Below are positions 24,426 through 35,605 of a stretch of 39,500 nt of DNA, one piece after another. Origin of the DNA: Comamonadaceae bacterium (GTDB lineage: Bacteria > Pseudomonadota > Gammaproteobacteria > Burkholderiales > Burkholderiaceae_C); assembly GCA_947451205.1 (NCBI GenBank), contig CANFZL010000002.1:1-39500 (forward strand). Reading direction: 5' to 3'. Position 1 is the first letter of the stretch. Each line of letters opens with the position of its first letter. The notes beneath the pieces are model-generated. The model did no database searches, was not told the origin of the DNA, and saw nothing but the letters and a program-made list of their open reading frames with translations. The position numbers and the translations under genes are program-made.

Positions 24426-26708
24426 ATGAACAAGAAACTTATTTTCACGCTTTATCTGATGGTGGCACTTCCGCTACAGTTGCACGCCGGGGATGCATCT
24501 CGACAAACAGCGGCTAAGCCCTTGGTGGTTGCTCGCACCACGATGGCTTCAAGCCATCAGTTGACCTTGAAGCAGTTGGGCGCCAGGTTTTCGATGGCCT
24601 TGCGGGGTGTCGACAGCCGTGATGGTGTGAACTTTCATGTGCGCGCTGACGAGGTGGTGACGCAGGCTCGGTTAAAGCTTCTTTTTTCGTATTCACCAGC
24701 ACTTCTGAGTCACGTTTCACATATTAATGTGCTGCTCAATGGTGAAGTGGCGGCCAGTCTCGAGCTGCCCAAAAAGACGTCGACAAGCACATTAGAGCGC
24801 CTCGTGGATTTGCCACCTCGGTTCATCACTGAATACAACAAAATTGACTTTCAACTGATCGGTCACTACACGGACAAATGTGAAGATCCGTCGGATTCAA
24901 GTTTGTGGGCCAATATCAGCAACTTGAGCACGCTAGAGCTGACGTCTGAGTCGGTCAGGTTGAACAACGACCTGCGAATTTTGCCGCGACCCTTCATGGA
25001 CCCGCGTGACACACTTCAGTTGCAACTGCCGGTTGTTTTTGTCGGCCATGTCGACAATGAAATGCTGGAAGCTGCGGGCACTGTTTCTTCCTGGTTCGGA
25101 GCGATTGCGGGTGATCGGGGAGCGATTTTCCCGGCGTCATTGAACACCCTTCCCGCCAAAGGCCATGCTGTTGTTTTTGTCACTGGTCATCTGCCTTTGT
25201 TCGGCATGGCGGGTTTAGCCGGTAGGGCCTTGCCAGCTTTGTCAGGTCCGACACTTTCAATTGTGGTCAACCCCAACGATCCAGACGGCAAGCTGTTGTT
25301 GATCAGTGGTCGGGACAGCAAAGAACTGCGCATGGCTGCCACGGCGTTGACCATCGGCACGGCTGCCCTAGAGGGCAGCAGCATGCTGGTCAAGCCCCTC
25401 AACAGTTCGGCCGTGCGGCGGCCTTACGATGCGCCAAATTGGCTGGCCAGCCATCGACCGGTCAGATTTTCTGAATTGAGCCATTCCGCTGCTATGAATG
25501 TGTCTGGCCACAATCCCAGCGCTATTCGCTTGAACATGCGTGTACCGCCTGACTTGTTTCGTTGGAACGATTCAGGCATTCCGGTTGATCTTAAATACCG
25601 CTACACACCGCAAGCGCACACATCAGCAAACGCCTCCTTGCTTGTCAACTTCAATGAGCAGTTGGTGAAAAGCGTGCCTTTGTTACCGTTCCAGCGACCG
25701 TCCAATCTGCAGTCCATGCTGCACATGGTGCCCCAACTGAGTGAGTTGTTGCCTGACAAAACCTTGTCGATGGAGACCCGCTTGAACGTGCCGATGTACA
25801 CGGTGGCACATCAGTCGCAGATGCAGCTCAACTTCAAGTACAACTACAGCAAAGAAGGCGAATGCCGCGACATTCTTGTTGAGAACATGCGCGGTGCGAT
25901 TGAGCCCGATTCTTGGATCGATATTTCTGGCTACCCGCATTACATGGCGATGCCCAATCTGGCTGTTTTCAGCGACAGTGGATTTCCCTTCACCCGGCTG
26001 GCTGACTTGTCTGAAACCGCTGTGATTCTGTCGGATTCGCCAAGCCTGCAAGAGTACACAACGTACCTTGGCGTGATGGGGCGTCTGGGTCAGTCAACGG
26101 GTTATCCGGCTAATGCTGTGAGCGTTGCCGAGGCTGGGCAGATTGACAACTTTGCACGCAAAGATTTGCTGTTGATCGCTGCAGGCGACAACCAGCCTTT
26201 GCTAAAAACCTGGCGCATCGCTTTGCAAATTCAGCCAAGTACCCAGCGCAACTGGAAGTTCTTTGGTATTGATTTCAACCCATTTCATTGGGCCTTGGCA
26301 TCGGCTGTGGCCGCCCCACCGTCACTTAGCGAGCCGCTTTGTGAGGGTGCTACGGGGCGTGCAGTGATCCGAGGTTTTGAGTCGCCGCTGGCCCGTGGAC
26401 GAAGTGCTGTGCTGATTTGGGGCGCTCAGCCGGATGATTTGGATGAGGCTTTGCTGGCGATGTCTGGCGGGGATGGGTTTGTCAATCAAGTCAAGGGCGC
26501 TGTGTCGGTGATTCGTGGCAAGTCGATTGACTCTGTGCCTGCAGATTCGGTCTATTACATCGGCAGCTTGCCATGGATCACTTATGTCCGTTGGCAGTTG
26601 TCTGAGAATTTCCTGATCTTTTTAGTCTTCAGCTTGGCCAGTGCCATGCTGTTGAGCGCCTTGGCCTATTTCGCCTTGAAGGGCATGGCTAAAAAACGCT
26701 TGCTGTGA
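24426..26708 (+). CDS. bcsB: Cellulose synthase regulatory subunit BcsB-like
   Basis: Signal peptide; BcsB-like FSYSPALLSHVSHINVLLNGE, FQLIGHYTDKCEDPSDSSLWANIS, C-terminal TM anchor; follows bcsA. Confidence 0.92.
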   Translation: MNKKLIFTLYLMVALPLQLHAGDASRQTAAKPLVVARTTMASSHQLTLKQLGARFSMALRGVDSRDGVNFHVRADEVVTQARLKLLFSYSPALLSHVSHINVLLNGEVAASLELPKKTSTSTLERLVDLPPRFITEYNKIDFQLIGHYTDKCEDPSDSSLWANISNLSTLELTSESVRLNNDLRILPRPFMDPRDTLQLQLPVVFVGHVDNEMLEAAGTVSSWFGAIAGDRGAIFPASLNTLPAKGHAVVFVTGHLPLFGMAGLAGRALPALSGPTLSIVVNPNDPDGKLLLISGRDSKELRMAATALTIGTAALEGSSMLVKPLNSSAVRRPYDAPNWLASHRPVRFSELSHSAAMNVSGHNPSAIRLNMRVPPDLFRWNDSGIPVDLKYRYTPQAHTSANASLLVNFNEQLVKSVPLLPFQRPSNLQSMLHMVPQLSELLPDKTLSMETRLNVPMYTVAHQSQMQLNFKYNYSKEGECRDILVENMRGAIEPDSWIDISGYPHYMAMPNLAVFSDSGFPFTRLADLSETAVILSDSPSLQEYTTYLGVMGRLGQSTGYPANAVSVAEAGQIDNFARKDLLLIAAGDNQPLLKTWRIALQIQPSTQRNWKFFGIDFNPFHWALASAVAAPPSLSEPLCEGATGRAVIRGFESPLARGRSAVLIWGAQPDDLDEALLAMSGGDGFVNQVKGAVSVIRGKSIDSVPADSVYYIGSLPWITYVRWQLSENFLIFLVFSLASAMLLSALAYFALKGMAKKRLL

Positions 26709-26843
26709 AGCGGGGCAAACATTGCGCAAGTTGCTGAACCCTGCTGCCACTGCTAATAAGGGTATCTGTACGCTGCCCTGCGTCAATCTGGATGACCTTT
26801 AAAATGCGCAGCTCGGCGGGTTGTCTGCCGATGCTTGGGCGTT

Positions 26844-26879
26844 ACAGCAGCTGGAAGCTGCTGTTTGCTTTTTTGTTTG
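26844..26879 (+). terminator. Intrinsic terminator of the bcs operon
   Basis: Perfect 9-bp stem ACAGCAGCT-GGA-AGCTGCTGT followed by TTGCTTTTTTGTTT. Confidence 0.85.
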
Positions 26880-26921
26880 AATCAAATTTCCGCACCGGAC
26901 TAGACCGGGTTAGGTTTGCGT

Positions 26922-27584
26922 ATGTCACTCGAAGTCATTGAAGCTCAGACCGGTGAAAACCCTGTCGCCACTGTGTTAATCCTGCACGGTTTGGGTGCGG
27001 ATGGGCGCGATTTTTTGCCGATTGCCGAGCAGTTTGACCTGACAGCTGTGGGGCCGATCCGCTTTATATTTCCCAACGCACCGGTGATGTCCGTGACCAT
27101 CAATGGTGGTTACCAAATCCCGGCTTGGTACGACATTTTGGGCGCCGACCTGACGCAGCGCCAAGACGAGGCGGGCATGCGACATTCGCAGCTGGCGATT
27201 GACGCACTGATTGAACGCGAGAAGTCGCGGGGCATGGCCTCCAATCGGATTGTGTTGGCCGGTTTCTCGCAGGGCTGCGCCATGGCGCTCATGACCGGTC
27301 TGCGCCACCGTGACCGTTTGGCCGGCATCATCGCCATGTCGGGCTACTTGCCACTGGCAGACAAGACGGCTGCCGAGCGCAGCGCCGCCAACCAATACGT
27401 TCCCATTTTCATGGCGCATGGCAGCCGGGACCCGGTGGTGATCTTGCCGCGCGCGACCGCCTCGCGAGACCATTTGGAGTCGTTAGGTTACGCGGTCGAT
27501 TGGCATGAGTACCAGATGGAGCACTCGGTCTGCCAGGAAGAAATTGCCGATATGGAAAACTGGCTGCAGCACGTGCTGGCCTGA
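26922..27584 (+). CDS. Phospholipase/carboxylesterase family alpha/beta hydrolase
   Basis: VLILHGLGADGRDF, nucleophile elbow GFSQGCAMAL, FMAHGSRDPVV. Confidence 0.92.
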   Translation: MSLEVIEAQTGENPVATVLILHGLGADGRDFLPIAEQFDLTAVGPIRFIFPNAPVMSVTINGGYQIPAWYDILGADLTQRQDEAGMRHSQLAIDALIEREKSRGMASNRIVLAGFSQGCAMALMTGLRHRDRLAGIIAMSGYLPLADKTAAERSAANQYVPIFMAHGSRDPVVILPRATASRDHLESLGYAVDWHEYQMEHSVCQEEIADMENWLQHVLA

Positions 27585-27689
27585 AGTCCGCCCACGGATG
27601 AATGTGCGTTTTATGCTGGCCAGCAAGATTAGCCAGCCTGTGATAGCGTGCATTCAATCCCAAAAATAAGAATCTGAGGAACCGAGAAT

Positions 27690-29264
27690 ATGACCCAGTT
27701 GCAGGCTACGGCCGGACAGCTTTCGGACAATTTGCTGAAAGACCTGACACCCGCCCGGCTCAAAGGCATGGGCCGTGGTGTTGAAAAAGAAAGCCTGCGT
27801 GCGCAACCCAGTGGTGCGCTGGCGCTGACGCCGCACCCTGCGGCGCTCGGCTCGGCGCTGACGCATCCGCACATCACCACTGACTTCAGTGAGTCGCAGC
27901 TGGAGCTGGTCACGGGCGTGCACCTTGACGCTGCTGGCGCGCTGGGCGAGTTGACCGAGATGCATCAGTTCACCTACCGTGAACTGCAGAAAACGGGCGA
28001 CGAGATGCTCTGGGTGTCGAGCATGCCCTGCGGCCTGCCGACCGACGAAACCATTCCCATCGCGCGCTTTGGCTCGTCCAATGTGGGACGTGCCAAAAGT
28101 ATTTACCGCATGGGCTTGAGCCACCGTTACGGCCGTCGCATGCAGACGATTTCTGGTATTCATTACAACTGGTCTTTGCCGGGTGTGTCGAGTGAAGCTT
28201 ATTTCGGTTTGATCCGTAATTTCAGGCGCCATGCGTTTTTGCTGTTGTACCTGTTTGGCGCGTCGCCGGCGGTGTGTTCCAGTTTTGTGGCGGGGCGTCA
28301 GCATGAGTTGCAACAACTCTCAGCCAACACCATGTACATGCCGCATGGCACGTCGCTGCGCATGGGCCGGCTGGGCTATCAGAGCGATGCACAGGCTTCG
28401 CTGGCAGTCAGTTACAACAGTTTGGAAGGTTATGCCGCGTCTTTGGCGGATGCGCTGACCCGGCCTTACCCAGCTTATGAAGGCGTGGGCATTCGTAACC
28501 CGGGCGGCGACTACAACCAGCTGGGCGACACCTTGCTGCAAATTGAAAATGAGTTCTACGGCACGATCCGCCCGAAGCGCGTGATCTTCCCGGGCGAGCG
28601 GCCTTTGCACGCGCTGCGTGAGCGCGGCGTTGAATACATTGAAGTGCGCTTGATGGATCTCGACCCCTTTGTGCCGGTCGGCATCAAGGCCGAGACCATG
28701 GATTTTCTGGACGTCTTTTTGCTGCATTGTTTGCAGACCGAGAGCCCGCCTGATTCACCCGCCGAAATTGCCGAACTGGCCCGTAACCAGCACCGCACCG
28801 CCGCGCGTGGGCGTGAGCCGGGTTTGCAACTTGAACGCAACGGCCAAGAGGTCAGCCTGACGACTTGGGGTGCTGAGTTGGTGGCCGCTTGCGCACCGCT
28901 GGCTGCGACGCTGGACGCCACGCACGACACAGACCGCTACAGTCGCTCACTGGCCGCCGCCAGCGCCGCTTTGCAGCAACCGGACACCTTGCCGTCAGCC
29001 CGCGTGTTGACAGCCATGCAGGGCTTTGACAACTCGTTCGTGCAGTTTGTACGCGCTCAATCGGTCAAGACGCAGGCTATGCTGTTGGGCATGCCGTGGT
29101 CGGCTGAGCAACAAGCCCGCTTGCTGCAAATGAGCGCTCAGTCTGTCGCCGATCAGAAAAAAATAGAAGCCGCTGACACCATGCCGTTTGAAAATTACCG
29201 TCAGCAGTATTTGTCGGCCGCACGGCTGGACAAACCGGTGCGCGCACTGGCTGCGGTTGGCTGA
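27690..29264 (+). CDS. gshA: Glutamate--cysteine ligase
   Basis: GRGVEKESLR, ITTDFSESQLELVT, MQTISGIHYNWSLP, ENEFYGTIRPKR, YIEVRLMDLDPF. Confidence 0.96.
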   Translation: MTQLQATAGQLSDNLLKDLTPARLKGMGRGVEKESLRAQPSGALALTPHPAALGSALTHPHITTDFSESQLELVTGVHLDAAGALGELTEMHQFTYRELQKTGDEMLWVSSMPCGLPTDETIPIARFGSSNVGRAKSIYRMGLSHRYGRRMQTISGIHYNWSLPGVSSEAYFGLIRNFRRHAFLLLYLFGASPAVCSSFVAGRQHELQQLSANTMYMPHGTSLRMGRLGYQSDAQASLAVSYNSLEGYAASLADALTRPYPAYEGVGIRNPGGDYNQLGDTLLQIENEFYGTIRPKRVIFPGERPLHALRERGVEYIEVRLMDLDPFVPVGIKAETMDFLDVFLLHCLQTESPPDSPAEIAELARNQHRTAARGREPGLQLERNGQEVSLTTWGAELVAACAPLAATLDATHDTDRYSRSLAAASAALQQPDTLPSARVLTAMQGFDNSFVQFVRAQSVKTQAMLLGMPWSAEQQARLLQMSAQSVADQKKIEAADTMPFENYRQQYLSAARLDKPVRALAAVG

Positions 29265-29991
29265 GATCAACGCCCCGCACGCCGTAGCCCGCTTGCGCAC
29301 CGCCCGCATAGCGCGCAGTTCCAAGCCCTTTCTCGCGCGTGGCGGTTCGCGCTTGGCGCACTGCGCGGGTTGTCGGCTCGTGCTGTCTCATTGCTTGTGT
29401 GCCTTGCGCCCAGCGGTGCCGACGCGGGCCGGGGTGTGCTTGATCATGTGCGACATCGAGCCCCTGAAACCCAGCAACACCGGTTGGCTGATTGCCGATG
29501 TGGTGGCGGACACAGCTGCTTTTGGCTGGGCGCGAACCGAAGTAGACCCGGCGCTGCTGACCATGCTGGCTGACCCGCAATGGCAGCCATACCTGGTGTT
29601 TCCTGGGGAGTTTGTGGCGGCTGAGCGTGTGGTGACTGAGGTGTCGATTCAGCCCGGCAAGCGGCCACTGTTTGTGTTGCTCGACGCCACTTGGCCCGAG
29701 GCGCGCAAGATGTTTCGCAAGAGTCCCTATTTGGACCACTTGCCGGTGCTCAGTTTGCAGCCCGAACAACTTTCACGTTACCGCCTGCGCCGCTCCAAAC
29801 GTGAAGACCATTTCTGTACCTCTGAAGTGGCCGCGCTGTGCATGGAACTGGCTGGTGAGCCCCGCGCAGCGCAGACGCTCGAGGCTTACCTAGATGTGTT
29901 CACCACCCACTATTTGCAGGCCAAGCAGCAGATGCCCATCGACTTGGAAGACGATGTGCATCTGCGCTTGCACGGTTTGCGTGAACCCTAA
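29257..29991 (+). CDS. DTW-domain protein (tRNA-uridine aminocarboxypropyltransferase-like); start uncertain
   Basis: Cys cluster CAGCRLVLSHCLC, LLDATWPEARKMFRKSPYL, YRLRRSKREDHFCTSEVAAL. Confidence 0.85.
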   Translation: MAEINAPHAVARLRTARIARSSKPFLARGGSRLAHCAGCRLVLSHCLCALRPAVPTRAGVCLIMCDIEPLKPSNTGWLIADVVADTAAFGWARTEVDPALLTMLADPQWQPYLVFPGEFVAAERVVTEVSIQPGKRPLFVLLDATWPEARKMFRKSPYLDHLPVLSLQPEQLSRYRLRRSKREDHFCTSEVAALCMELAGEPRAAQTLEAYLDVFTTHYLQAKQQMPIDLEDDVHLRLHGLREP

Positions 29992-32291
29992 GCGACGGTG
30001 AGTTGCTCGCCAATCGGCAGTCGGCGGATGCGTTTTCCGGTGGCCGCGAAGATCGCATTGCACAAGGCTGGAGCAATCGGCGGCAGGCCGGGTTCACCCA
30101 CACCGCCGGGCGCGACGCTGTAGTCGGCAGGCGCGAAGTGCACACGAATCTCCCGGGGTGCTTCGTTGTGGCGCAGCATCGCGTGGTCGTTGAAGTTGCT
30201 TTGCACAACCTTGCCGTCCTTGAACGTGATTTCTCCGTGCTTGGCCAAGCCCAGCCCCATGATGACGGCACCTTCGAGCTGCGAGCGGATGCGCTCCGGA
30301 TTGGCCTGCGGGCCACAGTCCACAGCAGAGTCGACAGCGATGATGCGTAAACCGCCCTTGGCGTCTACTTCGACCTCCACTACCGTGGCAACGTAGGTCA
30401 TGAACGAGTAAGCGACTGCGATGCCTAAGCCCCTTCCTTTAGGCAACTTGCGCCCCCATTTGGCGCCTGCTGCCGCCAGCCGAACCACCCGTGCCATGCG
30501 GCCGGTGTCGATTGGGTAGCGCTCGGGGGACTCGCCATAGTTGGTTTGATCTGACAGCGTACGCGGGTCGATTCGGCGGGCAGGCCCGATCAATTCCAGC
30601 AGATAGTCTTTCGGGTCGCGCTTGGCCTCAGCCGCCAACTCGCTGACAAAGCTTTGCACCGCAAAAGCATGTGGAATGTTGTAGACCGAGCGAAACCAGC
30701 CGATGCGTGTGTGGGCTTCTGCGACTGGCGTTTCGATCCGGACGTTGGGAATCTGGAACGGCACGTTGATCGCCGTCATGCCCATCTCAAACGGCTGCAG
30801 TGTGTTGGAACCCAGTACAAAGGTCGAGCTGATGGAGGGTGCTGCGGAGCGGTGCAGCCAGGCGGTGGGTTTGCCCTTGGCGTCGAGCGCGCTTTCCAAG
30901 TGCTCCACGGCCACCGTGTGGAAGTAATCGTGGTGGATGTCATCCTCACGCGTCCATTGCAGCTTGACCGGTGTGCCGCCCAGGGCTTGCGACACCAGAG
31001 CCGCTTCGGCGATGAAGTCGAATTTGGACTTGCGCCCAAAGCCGCCACCCAGCAGCGTGACGTTCAAAGTGACCTGCTCGGGCTTGAGGCCTAGTTTTTG
31101 TGCCACAAAATCTCTTGCGCCCTGCGGAGCCTGTGTGGGCGCCCAAATCTCGCAGCGGTTGTTGACAATGCGGGCGGTCGCCACCGGTGGCTCCATCGTC
31201 GCATGGGCCACGTGGGGCAGGTAGTACTCGGCCTGCACGCGTCGCGTAGATTTCGCCAGTGCGGCGGTCGTGTCGCCGTCATTGCGCATGGCCTTGGCGG
31301 GTTGGCGGGCGGAGGCTTCTAGCGTGGCTTTGTAGGCCACTGAGTCGTAACTGGCGTGTGCCCCGTCTTCCCATTCAAGCACCAAAGCCTCACGGCCCTT
31401 GATGGCTGACCAAGTGTTGCTCGCGACCACGGCCACACCGCCCAGTGGGTGGTGGTTGGCCGGCAGCGGGGTGCTTTTGAGTTCAATCACGCGCAAGACG
31501 CCAGGCACTTTCAAGGCCTTAGCGGCGTCGAAACGTTTGAGCTTGCCGCCCAGCACGGGCGGGCGGGCCACCACTGCGTAAACCATCCCGTCAAGCCGAA
31601 TGTCGGTGCCGTAGACAGCTCGACCGCGCACGATGTCGGCGCCGTCAATCGATGGCGTGTTGCCCTTGCCGATGTAGCGAAACTGCGCCGGTGTTTTCAA
31701 CTTCAGGTTGGCACGGGCAGGTACGGGCAGTGCGGCGGCTGCCACAGCGACCTCGCCGAAGCCGAGCTTGCGACCGCTGGGCAGGTGCACCAGTTCGTGG
31801 TTGCGTGCTTGTACTTCGCCCACCGGCACGCTCCAGCGCGCGGCGGCGGCGGCCTCCAGCATGGCGCGTGCAGCGGCGCCAACGCGGCGCAGCGGCTCCA
31901 TTGAGTGGCGCAGGCTGCGCGAGCCGTCGGTGTTTTGGTTGCCGTAGCGGGCTTCGTCGCCCAAGGCTTGCACCACCTTGACGCGCGTCAGGTCGGCTTC
32001 GAGTTCATCGGCCACCACCATGGTGAAGCTGGTGCGCACGCCTTGGCCCATCTCGGAGCGATGACACACCACGGAGACCACGCCTGCGGCATCAATCGAG
32101 ACAAAAACCAGCGGATCGTCCACCAGTCCGCCCGGCATGCCGTCGCCACCGTACTTGACTTCTTTGGCTGCGGCTGCAGTTTGCGCGAAGACGTTGCCGG
32201 CGTTGCCGACGGCCAGAATCAAACCACCGGCGCCCATGCTTTTGAGCCAAGTGCGGCGGGCCGAGTTGTCGAGGTTGAGGACCTTGTTCAT
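29988..32291 (-). CDS. Molybdopterin-binding xanthine dehydrogenase family protein (IorB-like beta subunit)
   Basis: Tat-type [72 protein letters not shown]. Confidence 0.93.
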   Translation of the reverse strand: MNKVLNLDNSARRTWLKSMGAGGLILAVGNAGNVFAQTAAAAKEVKYGGDGMPGGLVDDPLVFVSIDAAGVVSVVCHRSEMGQGVRTSFTMVVADELEADLTRVKVVQALGDEARYGNQNTDGSRSLRHSMEPLRRVGAAARAMLEAAAAARWSVPVGEVQARNHELVHLPSGRKLGFGEVAVAAAALPVPARANLKLKTPAQFRYIGKGNTPSIDGADIVRGRAVYGTDIRLDGMVYAVVARPPVLGGKLKRFDAAKALKVPGVLRVIELKSTPLPANHHPLGGVAVVASNTWSAIKGREALVLEWEDGAHASYDSVAYKATLEASARQPAKAMRNDGDTTAALAKSTRRVQAEYYLPHVAHATMEPPVATARIVNNRCEIWAPTQAPQGARDFVAQKLGLKPEQVTLNVTLLGGGFGRKSKFDFIAEAALVSQALGGTPVKLQWTREDDIHHDYFHTVAVEHLESALDAKGKPTAWLHRSAAPSISSTFVLGSNTLQPFEMGMTAINVPFQIPNVRIETPVAEAHTRIGWFRSVYNIPHAFAVQSFVSELAAEAKRDPKDYLLELIGPARRIDPRTLSDQTNYGESPERYPIDTGRMARVVRLAAAGAKWGRKLPKGRGLGIAVAYSFMTYVATVVEVEVDAKGGLRIIAVDSAVDCGPQANPERIRSQLEGAVIMGLGLAKHGEITFKDGKVVQSNFNDHAMLRHNEAPREIRVHFAPADYSVAPGGVGEPGLPPIAPALCNAIFAATGKRIRRLPIGEQLTVA

Positions 32292-32755
32292 GACTTGGCT
32301 CCCAGCTGAGCAGAGACCTGCTTGATGGCTGTGCGGATACGGGTGTAGGTGCCGCAGCGGCAAATATTGCCACTCATCGCCTCGTCAATATCGCTGTCCG
32401 TGGGTTTCGGATTACTTTTGAGCAGGGCCACTGCCGACATGACTTGGCCGCCTTGGCAATAGCCGCATTGCGGCACGTTGGCCGCTATCCACGCGGCCTG
32501 CACGGCAGCACCCAGCGTGTCCGACTCCAAGTGTTCAATGGTGGTGATGTGCTGGCCAACAGCGGCAGACACCGGCAGCACGCAAGAGCGCACGGCTTCG
32601 CCGCCCATGTGCACGGTGCAAGCGCCGCAGAGCCCAGCGCCGCAGCCAAATTTGGTGCCCATCATGCCCAGTTCGTCGCGCAGTGCCCAGAGCAACGGCA
32701 TGTCCGGCGGCACATCGACATTGACTTGTCGGTTGTTGATATCAAGCGTGATCAT
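32288..32755 (-). CDS. (2Fe-2S)-binding protein, IorA-like alpha subunit
   Basis: [53 protein letters not shown]. Confidence 0.95.
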   Translation of the reverse strand: MITLDINNRQVNVDVPPDMPLLWALRDELGMMGTKFGCGAGLCGACTVHMGGEAVRSCVLPVSAAVGQHITTIEHLESDTLGAAVQAAWIAANVPQCGYCQGGQVMSAVALLKSNPKPTDSDIDEAMSGNICRCGTYTRIRTAIKQVSAQLGAKS

Positions 32756-32910
32756 GTTTTGGAAGTCCTATCGGTGAGTCAACTTAAAAGTAGTACCCGG
32801 TAGTTAAACACCATAGGGATAACCCTTCATGAATAACTGGAAATATTGCATTTGAGTTTGGTGAGCATCAGAGCCCATAAGGTTGTTCCAGCCAGCGATC
32901 TGTGATGGCT

Positions 32911-32924
32911 TTGACGCACATCAA
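32911..32924. promoter_or_regulatory. FNR/ANR-type binding site upstream of the P-type ATPase
   Basis: TTGACGCACATCAA matches TTGAYNNNNATCAA. Confidence 0.6.
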
Positions 32925-33019
32925 ACGCCAGTGTTCATTCTTCGGGAACCATCGTCGACGGCGTGTTGCGTGAGGTTCTGAGTCCTTCAGAGCAGTGGCT
33001 CGCTGGAAAGGATGTCGCC

Positions 33020-35581
33020 ATGTCCGGCAAACCCAACGTCATGCCAACTTATTGGGGCTTACCGGCAGATCAGTTGATGGCAGAACTGAAAACGGATGCT
33101 GGTGGTCTGTCTCAGCGCGAAGCTCATCTTCGCTTAAAACGCGACGGGCCGAATACGCTCAAAGCGTTGAAAAAAGCCACTGCGCTGGGGCTGTTGTTGA
33201 GCCAGTTTAAAAGTCCGTTGGTGCTGATTCTGATCGTCGCTTCCGGCATCTCCTTGGCCGCCTCTGAGTGGGTTGACGCGGGCGTGGTGCTGGCCATCGT
33301 CTTGGGCAGCACCATGCTCGGCTTCACGCAAGAGTTCATCGCTGGCAACGCGATTGAAAAGCTGCGCTCACAGGTCACAGTGCACTCCAAAGTGCTGCGC
33401 AACGGGCTGCTGAAAATCGTGCCGTCGCACCAATTGGTGCCGGGCGACATCGTGCTGCTGTCGGCCGGCAGCCTGATTCCCGCTGATGCGGTTCTGCTCG
33501 AAGCCAAGGACTTTTTTGTCAATCAAGCCGTGCTGACGGGCGAGACTTTTCCGGTCGAAAAAATGCCGGGCAAGGTGGCTGTAAAAGCCAGTTTGGCCGA
33601 GCGCAGCAACTGCGTTTTCATGGGCACCAGCGTCAACAGCGGCACGGCGCAGGCCTTGATCGTGCAGACCGGCAAGGCCAGTGTTTTTGGGCAGATTGCC
33701 GACAAGCTGGCCTTGCGGCCTCAGCTGACAGAGTTCGAGCGCGGTATCCACCGCTTCGGCTACTTGCTGACCCGCATCATGCTGGCGATGGTCGTGGGGG
33801 TGGTGGCCATCAATATCTTCATGGCCAAGCCGCCGGTGGCTTCGCTGCTGTTTGCGCTGGCCTTGGCGGTGGGTTTGACGCCCGAGTTATTGCCGGCGAT
33901 TGTCAGCATCACGCTGTCGCACGGTGCCAAGCGCATGGCCAAGCTGGGCGTGATCGTGCGGAGGCTCAACTCGATCGAAAACCTCGGCAGCATGGACGTT
34001 TTGTGCACCGACAAGACCGGTACGTTGACAGCTGGCGTGGTGGCGCTGGACGCGGCAGTGGATGCCCTTGGCCAGCCCAGCCCAGCGGTGCTGCAGCTCG
34101 CGGGCCTGAATGCGCAGTTTCAGTCGGGCTTGACGAACCCGCTGGATGATGCCGTGCTGGCGGCTGTGAAGCAGGCTGGACTCAAGCTTGATACAGAGAA
34201 AAAAGTGGACGAAATTCCGTACGACTTTGTCCGCAAGTGTTTGTCGGTGGTTGTCGCGCATGAGGATGCTGGGTCAGCAGGTTGCACGCTGATCACCAAA
34301 GGCGCGCTCGACAAAATTCTGGCCCTGTGCATCAGCCTTGATGGTGATGCGGCGACGCCGCTCGATGACGCCCTGCGTTCCAACATTGAATCGCGTTATG
34401 ACGCCTGGAGTGCGCAGGGCTACCGCGTGCTGGGTGTAGCTTGGCGACGTGTGGAGGCGCGCAGCGGCTCGTACACGCGCGCAGACGAATGCGGCTTGTG
34501 CTTCGCTGGTTTTCTGCTCTTCATGGACCCACCCAAGGCCGACGTGCGACAAACCATTTTGGATTTGGCGCAGCGCGGGGTGGCGCTCAAAATCATCACC
34601 GGCGACAACCGCAAGGTGGCGCGGCATGTGGCCGAAGCCGTCAATCTGCCGGTCATCACTGTGATGACTGGCCGCGAGTTAAACGACATGGGCGACGAGG
34701 CGCTGATGCATGCGGCCGCACGCACCACCTTGTTCGCCGAGGTCGACCCGAACCAAAAAGAGCGCATCATCTTGGCGCTCCAAAAAAGCGGCCACGTGGT
34801 CGGCTACATGGGCGACGGCATCAATGACGCGCTGGCGTTGCACGCCGCCGACGTCGGCATCTCGGTGGACACAGCGGTCGATGTGGCCAAGGACGCGGCG
34901 GATTTTTTATTGCTGCGCAAAGATCTGGGCATCTTGCGGCTCGGCATCGACGAAGGCCGCAGGACCTTTGCCAACACGCTCAAGTACATCCTCACCACCA
35001 TCAGCGCTAACTTCGGCAACATGTTCAGCATGGCTATCGCGTCCATCTTTTTGCCGTTCCTGCCGCTGCTGGCGTCACAGATTTTGTTAAATAATTTTCT
35101 GGCAGACATTCCCGCTACCGCGATCGCCAGTGACCGGGTTGACCCGGAATGGGTGGCCAAGCCGCGCCGCTGGGACACGGGTTTTATTCGCGACTACATG
35201 GTGCGCTTTGGGTTGATCAGCTCACTGTTCGACATGCTGACTTTTGGCGCGCTGCTGTGGTTGTTCCGTGCCTCGCCAGAAGAGTTCCGTACGGGCTGGT
35301 TTTTAGAGTCGCTGTTGACCGAACTGGTGATCGCGCTGGTGGTGCGCACGCGCAGGCCTTTCTACCGCAGCCGACCCGGCAACCTGTTGTTGGGCAGCAG
35401 CGCCTGCATCATCGTGCTGGCCTTGATGTTGCCGTATCTGCCCTTCAGTTCGATCTTTGGTTTTGTACCACTGCCGGCGCCGCTGGTGCTGGCGATGATT
35501 GGGCTGACCGCTGCCTACGTGGTGGTGGTTGAGTTGGCTAAGAAGTCGTTCTATGGGCGCGCGGAAAATGCCAACCGGTAA
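33020..35581 (+). CDS. Cation-translocating P-type ATPase (Mg2+-ATPase MgtA-like); GTG 32963 is an alternative start
   Basis: DVLCTDKTGTLTAG, TGETFPVEK, KIITGDNRKVARHVA, GYMGDGINDALALHAADVGISVDTAVDVAKDAADFLL. Confidence 0.93.
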   Translation: MSGKPNVMPTYWGLPADQLMAELKTDAGGLSQREAHLRLKRDGPNTLKALKKATALGLLLSQFKSPLVLILIVASGISLAASEWVDAGVVLAIVLGSTMLGFTQEFIAGNAIEKLRSQVTVHSKVLRNGLLKIVPSHQLVPGDIVLLSAGSLIPADAVLLEAKDFFVNQAVLTGETFPVEKMPGKVAVKASLAERSNCVFMGTSVNSGTAQALIVQTGKASVFGQIADKLALRPQLTEFERGIHRFGYLLTRIMLAMVVGVVAINIFMAKPPVASLLFALALAVGLTPELLPAIVSITLSHGAKRMAKLGVIVRRLNSIENLGSMDVLCTDKTGTLTAGVVALDAAVDALGQPSPAVLQLAGLNAQFQSGLTNPLDDAVLAAVKQAGLKLDTEKKVDEIPYDFVRKCLSVVVAHEDAGSAGCTLITKGALDKILALCISLDGDAATPLDDALRSNIESRYDAWSAQGYRVLGVAWRRVEARSGSYTRADECGLCFAGFLLFMDPPKADVRQTILDLAQRGVALKIITGDNRKVARHVAEAVNLPVITVMTGRELNDMGDEALMHAAARTTLFAEVDPNQKERIILALQKSGHVVGYMGDGINDALALHAADVGISVDTAVDVAKDAADFLLLRKDLGILRLGIDEGRRTFANTLKYILTTISANFGNMFSMAIASIFLPFLPLLASQILLNNFLADIPATAIASDRVDPEWVAKPRRWDTGFIRDYMVRFGLISSLFDMLTFGALLWLFRASPEEFRTGWFLESLLTELVIALVVRTRRPFYRSRPGNLLLGSSACIIVLALMLPYLPFSSIFGFVPLPAPLVLAMIGLTAAYVVVVELAKKSFYGRAENANR

Positions 35582-35605
35582 CGCCAGCAGCTAGCCTCAA
35601 CATGT

